A stretch of 64,000 nucleotides of DNA from Panacagrimonas sp965216805 (GTDB lineage Bacteria > Pseudomonadota > Gammaproteobacteria > Nevskiales > Nevskiaceae): NCBI RefSeq assembly GCF_965216805.1, contig NZ_CBDCGN010000003.1, forward strand, positions 682,001 to 746,000, written 5' to 3'. The position numbers were made by a program, and so were the translations under genes. Positions 41,372 through 50,332 of this stretch are shown in pieces. The notes beneath the pieces are model-generated. The model had not been told where the DNA came from. It made no database searches and saw nothing but the letters and a program-made list of their open reading frames with translations. The first letter of the stretch is position 1; every line of letters starts with the position of its first letter.

Positions 41372-41482
41372 AAGTCGGTGATTTTCACCGCTGAGAAATC
41401 GCTGATCCGCAAAGCGCTCGGCAAGCTCACGACGCCGAACCAGCAGGCGCTGCGAAACGTGCCGGAGACCATCATCGGGTAA
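41372..41482 (+). pseudogene. Possible C-terminal fragment of a lost gene
   Basis: A 36-codon open stretch reading KSVIFTAEKSLIRKALGKLT and ending NVPETIIG with a stop looks like the C-terminus of a protein whose start is missing. Being just upstream of an antitoxin remnant, it may be the tail of a toxin, but I do not recognise the family. Confidence 0.25.
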
Positions 41483-41494
41483 AACCCATCTGCA

Positions 41495-41703
41495 ATGGAT
41501 AAGAACCTGTTCGCGGATCTGGTCGCCAGCCTCAAGGAGATGAAGGAAGTGCGCGCCGGCAATCGCAAGCCGAATTCGCGGGCGTGCTGCAAGTGAGCAA
41601 ACGCACTCTGCTGACCTGGGAGCAGGGGCGTCGTTCACCGACCGGGCCGGCAAGGCCTTGCTTCGCGCGGTCGCTAACAACCTGGTGCGTGTGGTGCGGG
41701 CGT
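41495..41703 (+). pseudogene. Decayed NadS/Xre-type antitoxin gene
   Basis: The reading MDKNLFADLVASLKEMKEVR matches the start of NadS-like helix-turn-helix antitoxins. It then shifts frame and stops at 41594-41596. The lost frame resumes as EFAGVLQVSKRTLLTWEQGRR (recognition-helix region), and after another shift as ALLRAVANNLVRV. Two frame disruptions leave no complete protein. Between 41704 and the next gene at 41900 I see only a small CCCCGA/TCGGGG hairpin (41749-41764) and a degenerate repeat copy near 41805. Confidence 0.65.
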
Positions 41704-41899
41704 CGAATGGCTGGTGGCGGGAAATCACCTCTGGCCCTATAAATCTGGCCCCGATAACTCGGGGATTTGGCGCTCGGATGGGTCGTTGCTCGCAAGGACA
41801 ACAGCCCTGGATTTCATGCGGGCTACGCTGGCTGTTCTTTGCCTGTCATGCGGAGAAAGGCGAATATCCCGATCTAAGGACTGATCGCAATATGAAACC

Positions 41900-42502
41900 A
41901 TGACGGTAAAACGCAATTCGCTCGATCCAGCGAAGTTGAATAGCGCAGCGTCGTTGCCATACGAATTGCGTCTCGAAGATTTTCGGTTGGCAATCCAGGA
42001 TGTCTACGACTTCTTCTTCGATGTGAATACGAGTCTTGTCCACAAGGGTCTGGACCGCCTCGACGAATTGCTGCGGCCTGCGATCATGTCCGGAGTCTTG
42101 TCGGACATGCTTACCGCGAGCCTCGCGAAGCACTCGCGGACGCTGATTGTGAACACTTACTTCAACGGGCACCCTGACCTGGTGGTGCGGGGGAAATATC
42201 CGAGCAACGCCGTGAAGGCAGGCGAGCACGGTGTCGAAATCAAGACGACCCGCAAGGCCGGCGGCGCAGTCGATACGCATGGCGCCCGAGCGCAGTGGAT
42301 GTGCGTATTCGTGTACGCGGTCGACAACCAGAGCGAGCCCGCGATCGAGCGCCATGCGATGCGATTCACCGAGATATATCTGGGTCAGGTGGCCGTCGAC
42401 GACTTCCGCAAGAACGCGCGCGGAGAGTTGGGAACGCGGACTGCGACCCTGCACGCGCAGGGAATTGCGAAGCTCCGCAAGAACTGGGTTTATCGCGAGT
42501 AG
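41900..42502 (+). CDS. Probable type II restriction endonuclease (PD-(D/E)xK)
   Basis: A 200-residue protein without a close family I can name. It has Pro92-Asp93 (GHPDLVV) and Glu113-Ile-Lys115 (GVEIKTTRK), the PD-(D/E)xK nuclease arrangement, with the KTTRKAGG stretch following. The gene is convergent with an adenine/cytosine methyltransferase, stops 3 bp apart. Base use is visibly less GC-rich than the flanks. The pair fits a type II restriction-modification system acquired horizontally. Recognition sequence unknown. Confidence 0.7.
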   Translation: MTVKRNSLDPAKLNSAASLPYELRLEDFRLAIQDVYDFFFDVNTSLVHKGLDRLDELLRPAIMSGVLSDMLTASLAKHSRTLIVNTYFNGHPDLVVRGKYPSNAVKAGEHGVEIKTTRKAGGAVDTHGARAQWMCVFVYAVDNQSEPAIERHAMRFTEIYLGQVAVDDFRKNARGELGTRTATLHAQGIAKLRKNWVYRE

Positions 42503-42505
42503 CGC

Positions 42506-43627
42506 TTACTCGTCGGGCAACGCGGCAAGACGCGGTAGTGCCTTGGCGGCTATCGAGAAGAAATGTTCGTCGCGCTCGACTCCGATACTTCGGTATCCAA
42601 CAGACTCCGCTGCCGCCAGAGTCGATGCAGCGCCAGCGAACGGATCAAGTACGACGCCTGTCCCCAGCGGCAACACCGCGCGGACGATCTTGCGCAGGAA
42701 AGCCTGCGGTTTGAGGCTTGGGTGAGGCGCAAGCTTGCGCTCCGCCGCGCGTGTCGGCGCCGACGCGATCACGTCACCGAATGGTCTCTCGGCAGAAACG
42801 CGTCGAAAACCTCCGGTTCCCCAACGGCGCAGATTGTCCTGTACGCGACCGTCAAGCGGCTTGCGAAAGACCAGCCAAGGTTCCCACATGGAGCGCGGCA
42901 TCACGCTCACGTCCGGGAATTCCATGTGCGCCGCTTTTGGACGATCTCCGCCTCGCATGGTCATCACCAGCCGAACGATTTCGCCCCTGCGTTCGAGTCC
43001 GGCACGAGCAAGGGCACCGGACACCAGGTAGGACAGCAGCGGATTGCTCGCGACCACCACATTTGCGCCTGGCACGAGCACACGAATGAGGCTGCGCGCC
43101 CAGGCGAGAAAGAATTGTTCGAGTGCGTCGAGATCCGTCGATCGCAACACCGTGAATCTTGGGAGTGGAGACCGCTTCGAGCCGTCGAAACTCGGCGGGA
43201 TTCGCCAGACGCCACCATGTCCGTTTCGCAGTTTGGTCTGCTCCACTTCGGTGTACTCCACCAGACCGTAAGGCGGATCGGTGACTACGGCGTGGATGCT
43301 GTTGTCCGGCTGCGCGTGCAGCCAGCGGTTGCAGTCGTCAAGTATCAAACTCGCTTGTCCATGATTGACGGTCTTGGGCTCGCGGCGAGTCGATGCCGGC
43401 ACAACGGGTACCAGAGGTTCCATACCGGTCAGGGCGTACTGCGCTCTGTCTGTGCGAACGAATAGAGCGGGCGTATTGAGTCGAAGGTAGGAACGAATCG
43501 ACGACGGCGGAACGTCACCGATCAGTCGGGAAACATCTTCGGTAATCTGCTGGATCGTTGCGCCGGCGCGACGACCGTCGAGCGATTCCACGATCGCGTC
43601 ACGAACCTGCCCAGGTGCCCTGCGCAT
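42506..43627 (-). CDS. DNA methyltransferase, DPPY type (probable R-M modification enzyme)
   Basis: A 373-residue protein. Residues 1-70 look like a winged-helix domain (IQQITEDVSRLIGDVPPSSI). The catalytic motif DPPYG is at 117-121, and the AdoMet motif VLDPFAGAASTLAAA lies near residue 335, followed by IGVERDEHFF. The order catalytic-then-AdoMet is that of beta-class enzymes. DPPY favours N6-adenine methylation, though N4-cytosine is possible. AAGGAG precedes the ATG. Its likely partner is the convergent nuclease gene. Confidence 0.88.
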   Translation of the reverse strand: MRRAPGQVRDAIVESLDGRRAGATIQQITEDVSRLIGDVPPSSIRSYLRLNTPALFVRTDRAQYALTGMEPLVPVVPASTRREPKTVNHGQASLILDDCNRWLHAQPDNSIHAVVTDPPYGLVEYTEVEQTKLRNGHGGVWRIPPSFDGSKRSPLPRFTVLRSTDLDALEQFFLAWARSLIRVLVPGANVVVASNPLLSYLVSGALARAGLERRGEIVRLVMTMRGGDRPKAAHMEFPDVSVMPRSMWEPWLVFRKPLDGRVQDNLRRWGTGGFRRVSAERPFGDVIASAPTRAAERKLAPHPSLKPQAFLRKIVRAVLPLGTGVVLDPFAGAASTLAAAESVGYRSIGVERDEHFFSIAAKALPRLAALPDE

Positions 43628-43750
43628 CGAATTTCTCCTTTTCGAGATTGTAGACGTCTGGACGTCAATCGGAAAGGATCTTCCGAAGATCAGGCGTGAC
43701 CTTGGGTGTAATCCGGGGTGGCTTGTCCTTAAGTAGTTCGCACTTCAATC

Positions 43751-43774
43751 AAAAAACCCCGGATTTCATCCGGG
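43751..43774 (-). terminator. Rho-independent terminator for the DUF4112 gene
   Basis: On the minus strand a CCCGGAT-gaa-ATCCGGG stem with a following GG and T6 run is formed (A6 at 43751-43756, stem 43758-43774). It lies 111 bp beyond the DUF4112 stop. It also insulates the methyltransferase promoter. Confidence 0.75.
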
Positions 43775-43884
43775 CTACTCCCTCTGCGCGATCGCGCAGT
43801 GATTTCCCCCGGGCGGAGTTGCTCAAGGTTTCGTTCTCTTGCAAGAACAGCTTGCCGCCCTCGGTGTGCTCGAAGCGCCCCGCC

Positions 43885-44364
43885 TCACCCCAGCAGCCAG
43901 CTCCACAACGCCCACAGCAACGCCGCAGACAGCGCCACGAATGCGCCGGCCAGCAGCAGCGCCAGGATGGTGGAGCCGCGCTTGTGCGGTTTGTTCTGCG
44001 CCTGCACCCGGTCCAGATGTTCGATCAGCAAATCGGCGTTGCGCCGGTGTGCCTTGTAGGCGAAGTCGAACAGATCACCGACCACGGGAATCAGTCCGCC
44101 GGCGGCGTCCATCGCCAGATTGCGCAGCATCTTGACGATCACGTTGCGTGGCGCGCCGACGCGCACGCCCTGATAAAGGATGCCGGCGCCCAGCAGCATG
44201 CCGGCGATGTCGCCGACACCGGGCAGCAGGCCGATCAGCGAGTCCAGCCCGAAGCGAAAACGGGTGCCGGGCACGCGGATGACGCCGTCGAGCAGCCAGG
44301 CCAGCTTTTCCATGCGCTGGCGGGCGGCCTGCGTACGCAGCGCTTGTTCGGGGTCGTGGCTCAT
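43885..44364 (-). CDS. DUF4112 domain membrane protein
   Basis: A 159-residue protein. The DUF4112 region (residues 15-125) includes LLDGVIRVPGTRFRFGLDSL and IGLLPGVGDIAG, then AMDAAGGLIPVVGDLFDF with two hydrophobic stretches. A single membrane helix closes the protein (LALLLAGAFVALSAALLWAL). Function unknown. It is divergent from plsB across 90 bp. Confidence 0.8.
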   Translation of the reverse strand: MSHDPEQALRTQAARQRMEKLAWLLDGVIRVPGTRFRFGLDSLIGLLPGVGDIAGMLLGAGILYQGVRVGAPRNVIVKMLRNLAMDAAGGLIPVVGDLFDFAYKAHRRNADLLIEHLDRVQAQNKPHKRGSTILALLLAGAFVALSAALLWALWSWLLG

Positions 44365-44454
44365 GAAAGGCGCCTGGTGATTTCTTCTAGACTGTCGCTG
44401 ACGCGCCGCCATCAGGCGCGGACAACGATAAATTTCGCGGAGAGTAGCCGACCG

Positions 44455-46953
44455 ATGCGCGCGCTGTATGCCGCTTTCTATTGGATTGCGTGGTGGCTGT
44501 TCCGGCCGCTCAACGGCTTGATCAAGTATCGCCTCACCCCGCAGCCGCTGGGCGAACAGCTTGCGCTGGACCCGACCCGCCCGGTGGTCTACCTGCTGCC
44601 TACACGCTCCTGGGGCGATCTGTTCGTGCTGGACCGGATCTGTCGCGACCTTGGCCTGCCGCGACCGCGCCGTACCGGCGCCAGCGTTCCCACCCCGGAA
44701 AGACCCGCGGTGTTGTACCTGCCGGCTTTGCTGGAAACGCGTCTGCGACCCACCGAGTTGAGCGGCGTGGTGGAGCGTGCGGCTGCCGATCCGAACTTCG
44801 ATGCCCAGGTGGTTCCGGTGTCGGTGTTCTGGGGACGCAATCCGGGGCAGGAAACCTCGTTGTGGAAACTGCTGTTCGCCGACAGCGTGCAGGCCGGCAT
44901 GGTGCGCAAGCTGTTCATCATGATGGTCAACGCGCGCTTCGTGTACGCCAGTTTCGCGGCGCCCATGAGCTTTCGCGAGTTTGTGGCCAAGGAGCCGGCG
45001 CCGGACGTGGCGGTGCGCAAACTCAGCCGCCTGCTGCACCTGTACTTCCTGCGTTCGCGCACTGCGGCACTCGGCCCGCGACTGCAGACCCGCGGTGTGG
45101 TGATCCAGCAGCTGCTGGCCTCGCGCGGGGTCAAGGCGGCCATCGAGGCCGAAGCGCGTGAATCAAAAATCACCCTGGACGAAGCCACCCGCCGTGCGCG
45201 CAAGTGCGCCAACGAGATTGCCGCCAATTACTCCTCGGTGACGGTACGCATCCTGGAACAGATCTTTGCGTACGTGTGGAACCGCATGTTCCGCGGTGTG
45301 GAGGTGCACGGCATCGATCGCGTGCGCAACTGGGCGCAGGGCCACGAAATGGTCTACCTGCCGTCGCATCGCTCGCATGCCGACTATCTGCTGGTGAGCT
45401 TCGTGCTGTATCAGGCCGGGTTGGCGCCGCCGCATATCGCCGCTGGCGTGAATCTCAACTTCTGGCCGGTGGGCGCGCTGCTGCGGCGGGCCGGCGCGTT
45501 CTACATCCGCCGCAGTTTTTCGGGCGACCGGCTCTATGCGGCGGTGTTTCGCGGCTATGTGGACGGCCTGATCGCGCGCGGCTATCCCATCAGCTTCTAT
45601 CCGGAGGGCGGCCGCAGCCGCACCGGTCGTCTGCTGGCGCCCAAGACCGGCATGCTCGGCATGGTGACCGAGAGCGCGCTGCGCCAGAGCACCCGCAAGG
45701 TGGCCCTGGTGCCGGTCTATATCGGCTACGACAAGGTCTGGGAGCTGGGCAGTTACTTCAAGGAGCTGCGCGGCGCCAAGAAGCAGAAGGAATCGGCGGC
45801 CGAGCTGCTCAAGGCCGGCAAGCTGCTGACCAAGAGTTTCGGCAAGGTTCACATCAGCTTCGGCGAACCCCTGCACCTGCAGGAATATGCCGACAAGCAT
45901 CAGCCGGGCTGGCGCGAAACCCTGCGTGGTTCGCCGGACCGCGCGCCGTCGCAGATCAAACCCTTCGTGCAGCGGCTGGCCCTGGCCAATCACCGGCGCA
46001 TCAATGCCGCTGCGGTGGCCAACCCGGTCGGCATCACCGCGGTGGCCCTGCTGGCCAGCCCGCAACGTGCGGTGTCGGAAGCCGAGCTGATCGAGCAGGT
46101 CGGGCACCTGATCTGGCTGCTCAAGGGGCGGCCGTACAGCGACACTTTCGTGATCTCGCAGACCTCGCCGCGAGCGGTGGTGGAGTGGGCACTGCCGATC
46201 GCGCGCATCGCGCGGGTGCCGCATCCCTGGGGCGATCTGCTGGCACTGGCAGACCGCGATGCGGTGCTGCTGACCTATGCGCGCAACAACCTGCAGCACT
46301 TGTTCGCCCTGCCCAGCCTGATCGCCAATTTCTTTCGCACCCGTTCGATGCTGGCCGAAAGCGCAGTGCTGGACGGCTGTCGCTGGCTTTATCCGTTCTT
46401 GCGTGCTGAATTCTTCGTGCGCTGGGAACCGGCCGAGGCCGAGGACGTGGCGCGGCAGACGCTGGACGTGATGTGCCGGCTGGGCTTGCTGACTCGCAAC
46501 GACGACGTGCTGCTGCGGCCGGACGTGACCTCGCCGGCGTTTTCTTCGCTGTCCATGCTGGCGCGCATCATGGGCGAGACGCTGGAACGCTATTGCATGA
46601 CCACCTGGTTGCTGGCGTTCGAACATCGCGAGGAAGGGCGCGTAGCCCGGGGCCGTTTCGAGGAGGACTGCCGCTTGCTGGCCGAGCGCATGGCCGTGCT
46701 GACCGGGCGCGACTCGCCCGAATTTTTCGACAAGGCGCTGTTCAAGGGTTATCTCGACACCTTGATCGACGCCGGTCTGGTGCAGGTGGGCGAGGGACAG
46801 GGGTTGCTGGTCGACCCCCGACTCGGGCAGATCGCCGAGCGCTCGCTGGAGCTGCTGTCGGACGAGTCGCGCCAGACCCTGCTGCAGTTGATCTCGCGAC
46901 GCCCCGGCGCAGTGGTGACGCCGGCGCCGACCGAAAAAGCCGCTTCGGTATAA
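44455..46953 (+). CDS. plsB: Glycerol-3-phosphate acyltransferase PlsB
   Basis: An 832-residue protein, close to the 807 of E. coli PlsB. The catalytic HRSHAD motif is His305/Asp310, and motif III-type sequences FYIRRSFSGDRLYAAVFRGY and YPEGGRSRTGRLL follow. The start at 44455 leaves the short hydrophobic N-terminus normal for the family; the frame is open upstream only by chance. It transfers an acyl group to the sn-1 position of glycerol-3-phosphate at the inner membrane. An FKBP gene follows 54 bp later. Confidence 0.95.
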   Translation: MRALYAAFYWIAWWLFRPLNGLIKYRLTPQPLGEQLALDPTRPVVYLLPTRSWGDLFVLDRICRDLGLPRPRRTGASVPTPERPAVLYLPALLETRLRPTELSGVVERAAADPNFDAQVVPVSVFWGRNPGQETSLWKLLFADSVQAGMVRKLFIMMVNARFVYASFAAPMSFREFVAKEPAPDVAVRKLSRLLHLYFLRSRTAALGPRLQTRGVVIQQLLASRGVKAAIEAEARESKITLDEATRRARKCANEIAANYSSVTVRILEQIFAYVWNRMFRGVEVHGIDRVRNWAQGHEMVYLPSHRSHADYLLVSFVLYQAGLAPPHIAAGVNLNFWPVGALLRRAGAFYIRRSFSGDRLYAAVFRGYVDGLIARGYPISFYPEGGRSRTGRLLAPKTGMLGMVTESALRQSTRKVALVPVYIGYDKVWELGSYFKELRGAKKQKESAAELLKAGKLLTKSFGKVHISFGEPLHLQEYADKHQPGWRETLRGSPDRAPSQIKPFVQRLALANHRRINAAAVANPVGITAVALLASPQRAVSEAELIEQVGHLIWLLKGRPYSDTFVISQTSPRAVVEWALPIARIARVPHPWGDLLALADRDAVLLTYARNNLQHLFALPSLIANFFRTRSMLAESAVLDGCRWLYPFLRAEFFVRWEPAEAEDVARQTLDVMCRLGLLTRNDDVLLRPDVTSPAFSSLSMLARIMGETLERYCMTTWLLAFEHREEGRVARGRFEEDCRLLAERMAVLTGRDSPEFFDKALFKGYLDTLIDAGLVQVGEGQGLLVDPRLGQIAERSLELLSDESRQTLLQLISRRPGAVVTPAPTEKAASV

Positions 46954-47007
46954 TCGGCGCGCTATTTCCTCATGCCGGCACGCCCGGCCTCCCACCAGGA
47001 AGCATTC

Positions 47008-47730
47008 ATGTCCCAGAAATTTCGTGTGCTGGCCGTCTGTGCCTGCGCCAGCCTGTTGTTTGCCTGCGCCAAGCCGGAGGAAGCCGCCAAGCCCGTCGAA
47101 CTGACCACGGACGCGCAAAAGTTCGGCTACGCCATCGGGGTCGATCTCGGCAACTCGCTCAAGCCGGTGGTCGCGCACGTCGACATCGCCGCGCTCAAGC
47201 AAGGGCTGGACGATGTCAACGGCGGCGGCGAACTCAAGCTGGACGAAGCGGCACGCGAGGAGGTCAAGAACTCCGTGTCGCAGAAGATGCAGGAAGAACA
47301 GATCAAGCAACGCGACGAAGCCGCCGCCAAGGGCGCCGCCGAGGGCGAGAAGTTCCTGGCCGAGAACGCCACCAAGGAAGGCGTCAAGACCACCGAAAGC
47401 GGGCTCCAGTACAAGGTCATCACCGAGGGCGACGGCCCTGCACCCGGCGCCACCGACGAAGTCACCGTGCACTACGTGGGCACCCTGATCAACGGCGAGG
47501 AGTTCGACAGTTCCATCGCCCGCGGCCAGCCGGTGACGTTCCCGCTGGGCAACGTGATCGAGGGCTGGACCGAGGGCCTGCAGTTGATGAAGACCGGCAG
47601 CAAGTATCAGTTCTTCATTCCCGCCAAGCTTGGCTACGGCGAGCGCGGCGCGGGCGTCAAGATCGGCCCCAACCAGACGCTGATCTTCGAAGTGGAGTTG
47701 CTGGGCGTAAACCAGCCCGCCGCGGAGTAA
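47008..47730 (+). CDS. FKBP-type peptidyl-prolyl isomerase lipoprotein
   Basis: A 240-residue protein. The ATG at 47008 (AGGAAG upstream) gives a lipoprotein signal with LLFAC. Residues 30-120 are a helical dimerisation domain like that of FkpA/Mip, and residues 130-235 are the FKBP domain (TVHYVGTLINGEEFDSS, FPLGNVIEGWTEGLQLMKTG, LGYGERG). It helps periplasmic protein folding. Confidence 0.92.
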   Translation: MSQKFRVLAVCACASLLFACAKPEEAAKPVELTTDAQKFGYAIGVDLGNSLKPVVAHVDIAALKQGLDDVNGGGELKLDEAAREEVKNSVSQKMQEEQIKQRDEAAAKGAAEGEKFLAENATKEGVKTTESGLQYKVITEGDGPAPGATDEVTVHYVGTLINGEEFDSSIARGQPVTFPLGNVIEGWTEGLQLMKTGSKYQFFIPAKLGYGERGAGVKIGPNQTLIFEVELLGVNQPAAE

Positions 47731-47860
47731 GCCGGAACGGCCGCCCGCGGTCGCCGATCGCGCGACCGACGGGCTCGGCGGCGGGCACGGCCCGACCCAC
47801 GGGACAGGTATAGAGCGGCCGGCGACCGCCATGCCATGCACGTCGCGGACCCGTTGCAGG

Positions 47861-49120
47861 CTAGGAGTGTGCGCGGATAGCCGCGCGCGGCGGCGCCGCA
47901 ACCTCGATTGCAGCGATCTCCGTGCCACGGTCCGCATTGCGCGCTGTGCGCTCCAGGCCCTGCCGGAACCACTTGGCAGCCTCGTCCGGGTTCTGCGTCT
48001 GCTCGGCCAGATGCGCCAGTTCCAGGTAGGCCTCCGCGCTCGGCTGCTGGCGGATCACCGCTTCCAGATAACTGCGTGCCTTGCCCCACAGCTTGTTGGC
48101 GCGACAGGCGCGGCCGGCGGTGATCAACAGCTCCGGCTTCTCGCCGTACTGGTTCAGCCATTGCTCGATGGTGGCCAGGCGCCCGAGCGGGTCCTCAGTC
48201 TGCAAGTCGCCGTATAGACGCACCAGCTCGGCATCCCACTGCCGGCCCAGCGTGGAGGCAATCAGTGCCGCCGCCTCGGCGTGGGCATTGAGCCGCAACA
48301 GCCCGCTGACGTAGGTCGCACGCAGCTCGGGGTTGTCGCGCAGCTCGGCCGGGGTCTGCTGCCACAGCGCCTTGAGCGCGTCCAGGCGAGCCTCGTTCGC
48401 CGCCGAGCGCAGACGCCCGAGCAGGGCCTGATGCAGCAGCGCGCGCCGCCGCTCCGCATTGGCGGGGCCGAGCTTGTCGGTGCGCTGCAGCAGTCCGTGC
48501 AGCTCGGCCCATTCGCTCAGCGCGGCGTGACACTCGGCCAGCAGTTCCACCACGTAGGCATTGTCCGGCGCCTGTTCGCGCAGGCTCAGTGCGGTCTGTT
48601 TGGCTTGCGCAAAATCGCCGCGGTCGCGTTGCAGTTCGGCGCTGGCGATGCCGGCCGCCAGCGTGTGAGCGGGCGACTGCTGTGCGGCCAGCGCCAGATA
48701 GCGCTCGCGACGTTCGTCCGCACCCAGGTGCTGGGCGGCGCGCGCGGCGGCCAGATAGTTCAGATGCGGCGCGCGATGGTCGGCGGCGCGCCGCACCAGG
48801 TCCACCTCGGCACGCCGCCAACGGCCCTCCTGCAGTTCGAGCAGGCCGGCTTCGAAGGCGTCGCGCGCGCGGTCCGCGCGGCGGCGCACATTGAAGCGCA
48901 TCAAGGTCGCGGGCAGGCGCAGCAGACCCAGCAGGGCACGCAGCGTGTAAAGGGTCAGCGGTGCGCCGAACACCACCGCGGCCGTCAGCGCCAGCACCGA
49001 GGTCTCCACCGTCCAGCCGCGCAGATGGATCATCACGTAGCCGGTGTCGGCGCGCAGGAAATACGCCACGGCGGCGCCGGCAGCCAGGGCGATGACGATG
49101 GCGAGCCAGGTGCGGATCAC
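47861..49120 (-). CDS. hemY: HemY-like TPR membrane protein of heme operon
   Basis: A 419-residue protein starting at a GTG. Two N-terminal membrane helices (residues 3-22 and 40-65) are followed by a tetratricopeptide-repeat domain with many A/L-rich helix pairs. This is the proteobacterial HemY, not protoporphyrinogen oxidase. Last in hemCDXY, 3 bp after hemX. It is thought to help coordinate late heme synthesis. Confidence 0.9.
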   Translation of the reverse strand: MIRTWLAIVIALAAGAAVAYFLRADTGYVMIHLRGWTVETSVLALTAAVVFGAPLTLYTLRALLGLLRLPATLMRFNVRRRADRARDAFEAGLLELQEGRWRRAEVDLVRRAADHRAPHLNYLAAARAAQHLGADERRERYLALAAQQSPAHTLAAGIASAELQRDRGDFAQAKQTALSLREQAPDNAYVVELLAECHAALSEWAELHGLLQRTDKLGPANAERRRALLHQALLGRLRSAANEARLDALKALWQQTPAELRDNPELRATYVSGLLRLNAHAEAAALIASTLGRQWDAELVRLYGDLQTEDPLGRLATIEQWLNQYGEKPELLITAGRACRANKLWGKARSYLEAVIRQQPSAEAYLELAHLAEQTQNPDEAAKWFRQGLERTARNADRGTEIAAIEVAAPPRAAIRAHS

Positions 49121-49123
49121 GGC

Positions 49124-50332
49124 TTATTCCGCATCGCCCAGATGCGCGCGCAGCGCCTCCAGGCTGCCGCTGATGTCGGGCAGCGAAGGGCTCAGCTCCA
49201 GCGCCTGCAGGCGTTGCAGCTCGGCCTGCGCGGCGAGCACGCCGGCATCGTCGGCCTTGAACTCCGCTTCCAGCCAGGCCGATGCCGACACCAGCGCCTC
49301 GCGCATCGGCACGCTGCGGCCGCCGAGCAGCGCGGCGCGTGCGCCTTCGAGCTTGAGGGTGAGCACGTGGTAGACCAGTGCCTCCTGCTCCGGCGGCAGT
49401 TGACGCAGGGCGCGGGCGTCATCGTCGCGGCGCACGGTGAACAGGCTGCGTGCGGCGCCCTGCACCGCCAGCCACAGCCGCTGCCAGCCCGGCGACTGCT
49501 CGGTGGTGCCGCCAAGGTCGGCGCGGGCGGCCGGTGCGGTGAATTCCATGGGCGCGTGCGAGGCCAGGGGCAGCCGGGGTACGCGTTCGATCAGGCTGGA
49601 CAGGCTCAGCGTCGCCGACGCCAGGTCCGGTTGCGGCACCGCGCGCAGGGCGTTGCGCTCTGCGGCCAGGACCTCGCGGACCGGAAATAGTTGCGGGTCG
49701 GACAGCGCTGCCAGGCGTTGGTCGGCGCTGTCCAGCGCGGCCAGCGCGCTGCGCGCGTCGCGGTGCAGCAGCAAGCGATCGTTGGCCAGCAGCAGCAGTT
49801 GCTCCGCCGAACTGAGCTGAAAGCGGGTACGGCCGCCGGACAAGTCTGCGCTGATGCGGCTCATCAGTTGCAGGCCGTCGTCGATGCGCGCCTGTTGCGC
49901 CGCCAGCTCGGTGCCCTGGCGATCGCCCAGGCGCGACAGGTCCGACTGGCGCGTGCTCAAGGATTCGACCTGGGCCGACAGCGCGCTCACCTCACCCTGC
50001 AGCCGCTGCAATTGCTGCAGCTGGGCGCTGCGTTCGGCCTCGATGCCGGCATAGCGCTGCCAGCCCAACCAGCCGCCGTATCCGGTCAGACCGACCAGGA
50101 CGAGCAACAGGAATACGAGAATCCACGCCAGCACGCCGTGCTTGCGATCGGCGCGCTTGTGTTCGGAGTGTGCGGCCGGCACTGCTGCGGCGGCAGGCGA
50201 CGCGCCGGCCGTGTCGGGCGCAGGGCCCGGCTTTGCCGGCGCAGACTCGGCCGTCGCATCGACCGCCTGCGCGGCGGTGGGGGTCGGCGCCGCCGCGGGG
50301 TCGGGTTGCGGGGGTGCGGGCTGATCGGTCAT
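49124..50332 (-). CDS. hemX: HemX-like membrane protein (uroporphyrinogen-III C-methyltransferase-like)
   Basis: A 402-residue protein. An Ala/Pro-rich cytosolic tail (residues 1-55) precedes one membrane helix (GVLAWILVFLLLVLVGLTGYGG), then a long coiled coil and a helical periplasmic domain. This is the layout of the HemX family. Its ATG overlaps the hemD stop by 4 bp. Confidence 0.9.
   Translation of the reverse strand: MTDQPAPPQPDPAAAPTPTAAQAVDATAESAPAKPGPAPDTAGASPAAAAVPAAHSEHKRADRKHGVLAWILVFLLLVLVGLTGYGGWLGWQRYAGIEAERSAQLQQLQRLQGEVSALSAQVESLSTRQSDLSRLGDRQGTELAAQQARIDDGLQLMSRISADLSGGRTRFQLSSAEQLLLLANDRLLLHRDARSALAALDSADQRLAALSDPQLFPVREVLAAERNALRAVPQPDLASATLSLSSLIERVPRLPLASHAPMEFTAPAARADLGGTTEQSPGWQRLWLAVQGAARSLFTVRRDDDARALRQLPPEQEALVYHVLTLKLEGARAALLGGRSVPMREALVSASAWLEAEFKADDAGVLAAQAELQRLQALELSPSLPDISGSLEALRAHLGDAE

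Noticed and set aside
43696..44454. 253-codon in-frame extension before plsB
   Set aside because: Antisense to DUF4112 and its terminator; plsB homology starts at 44455.
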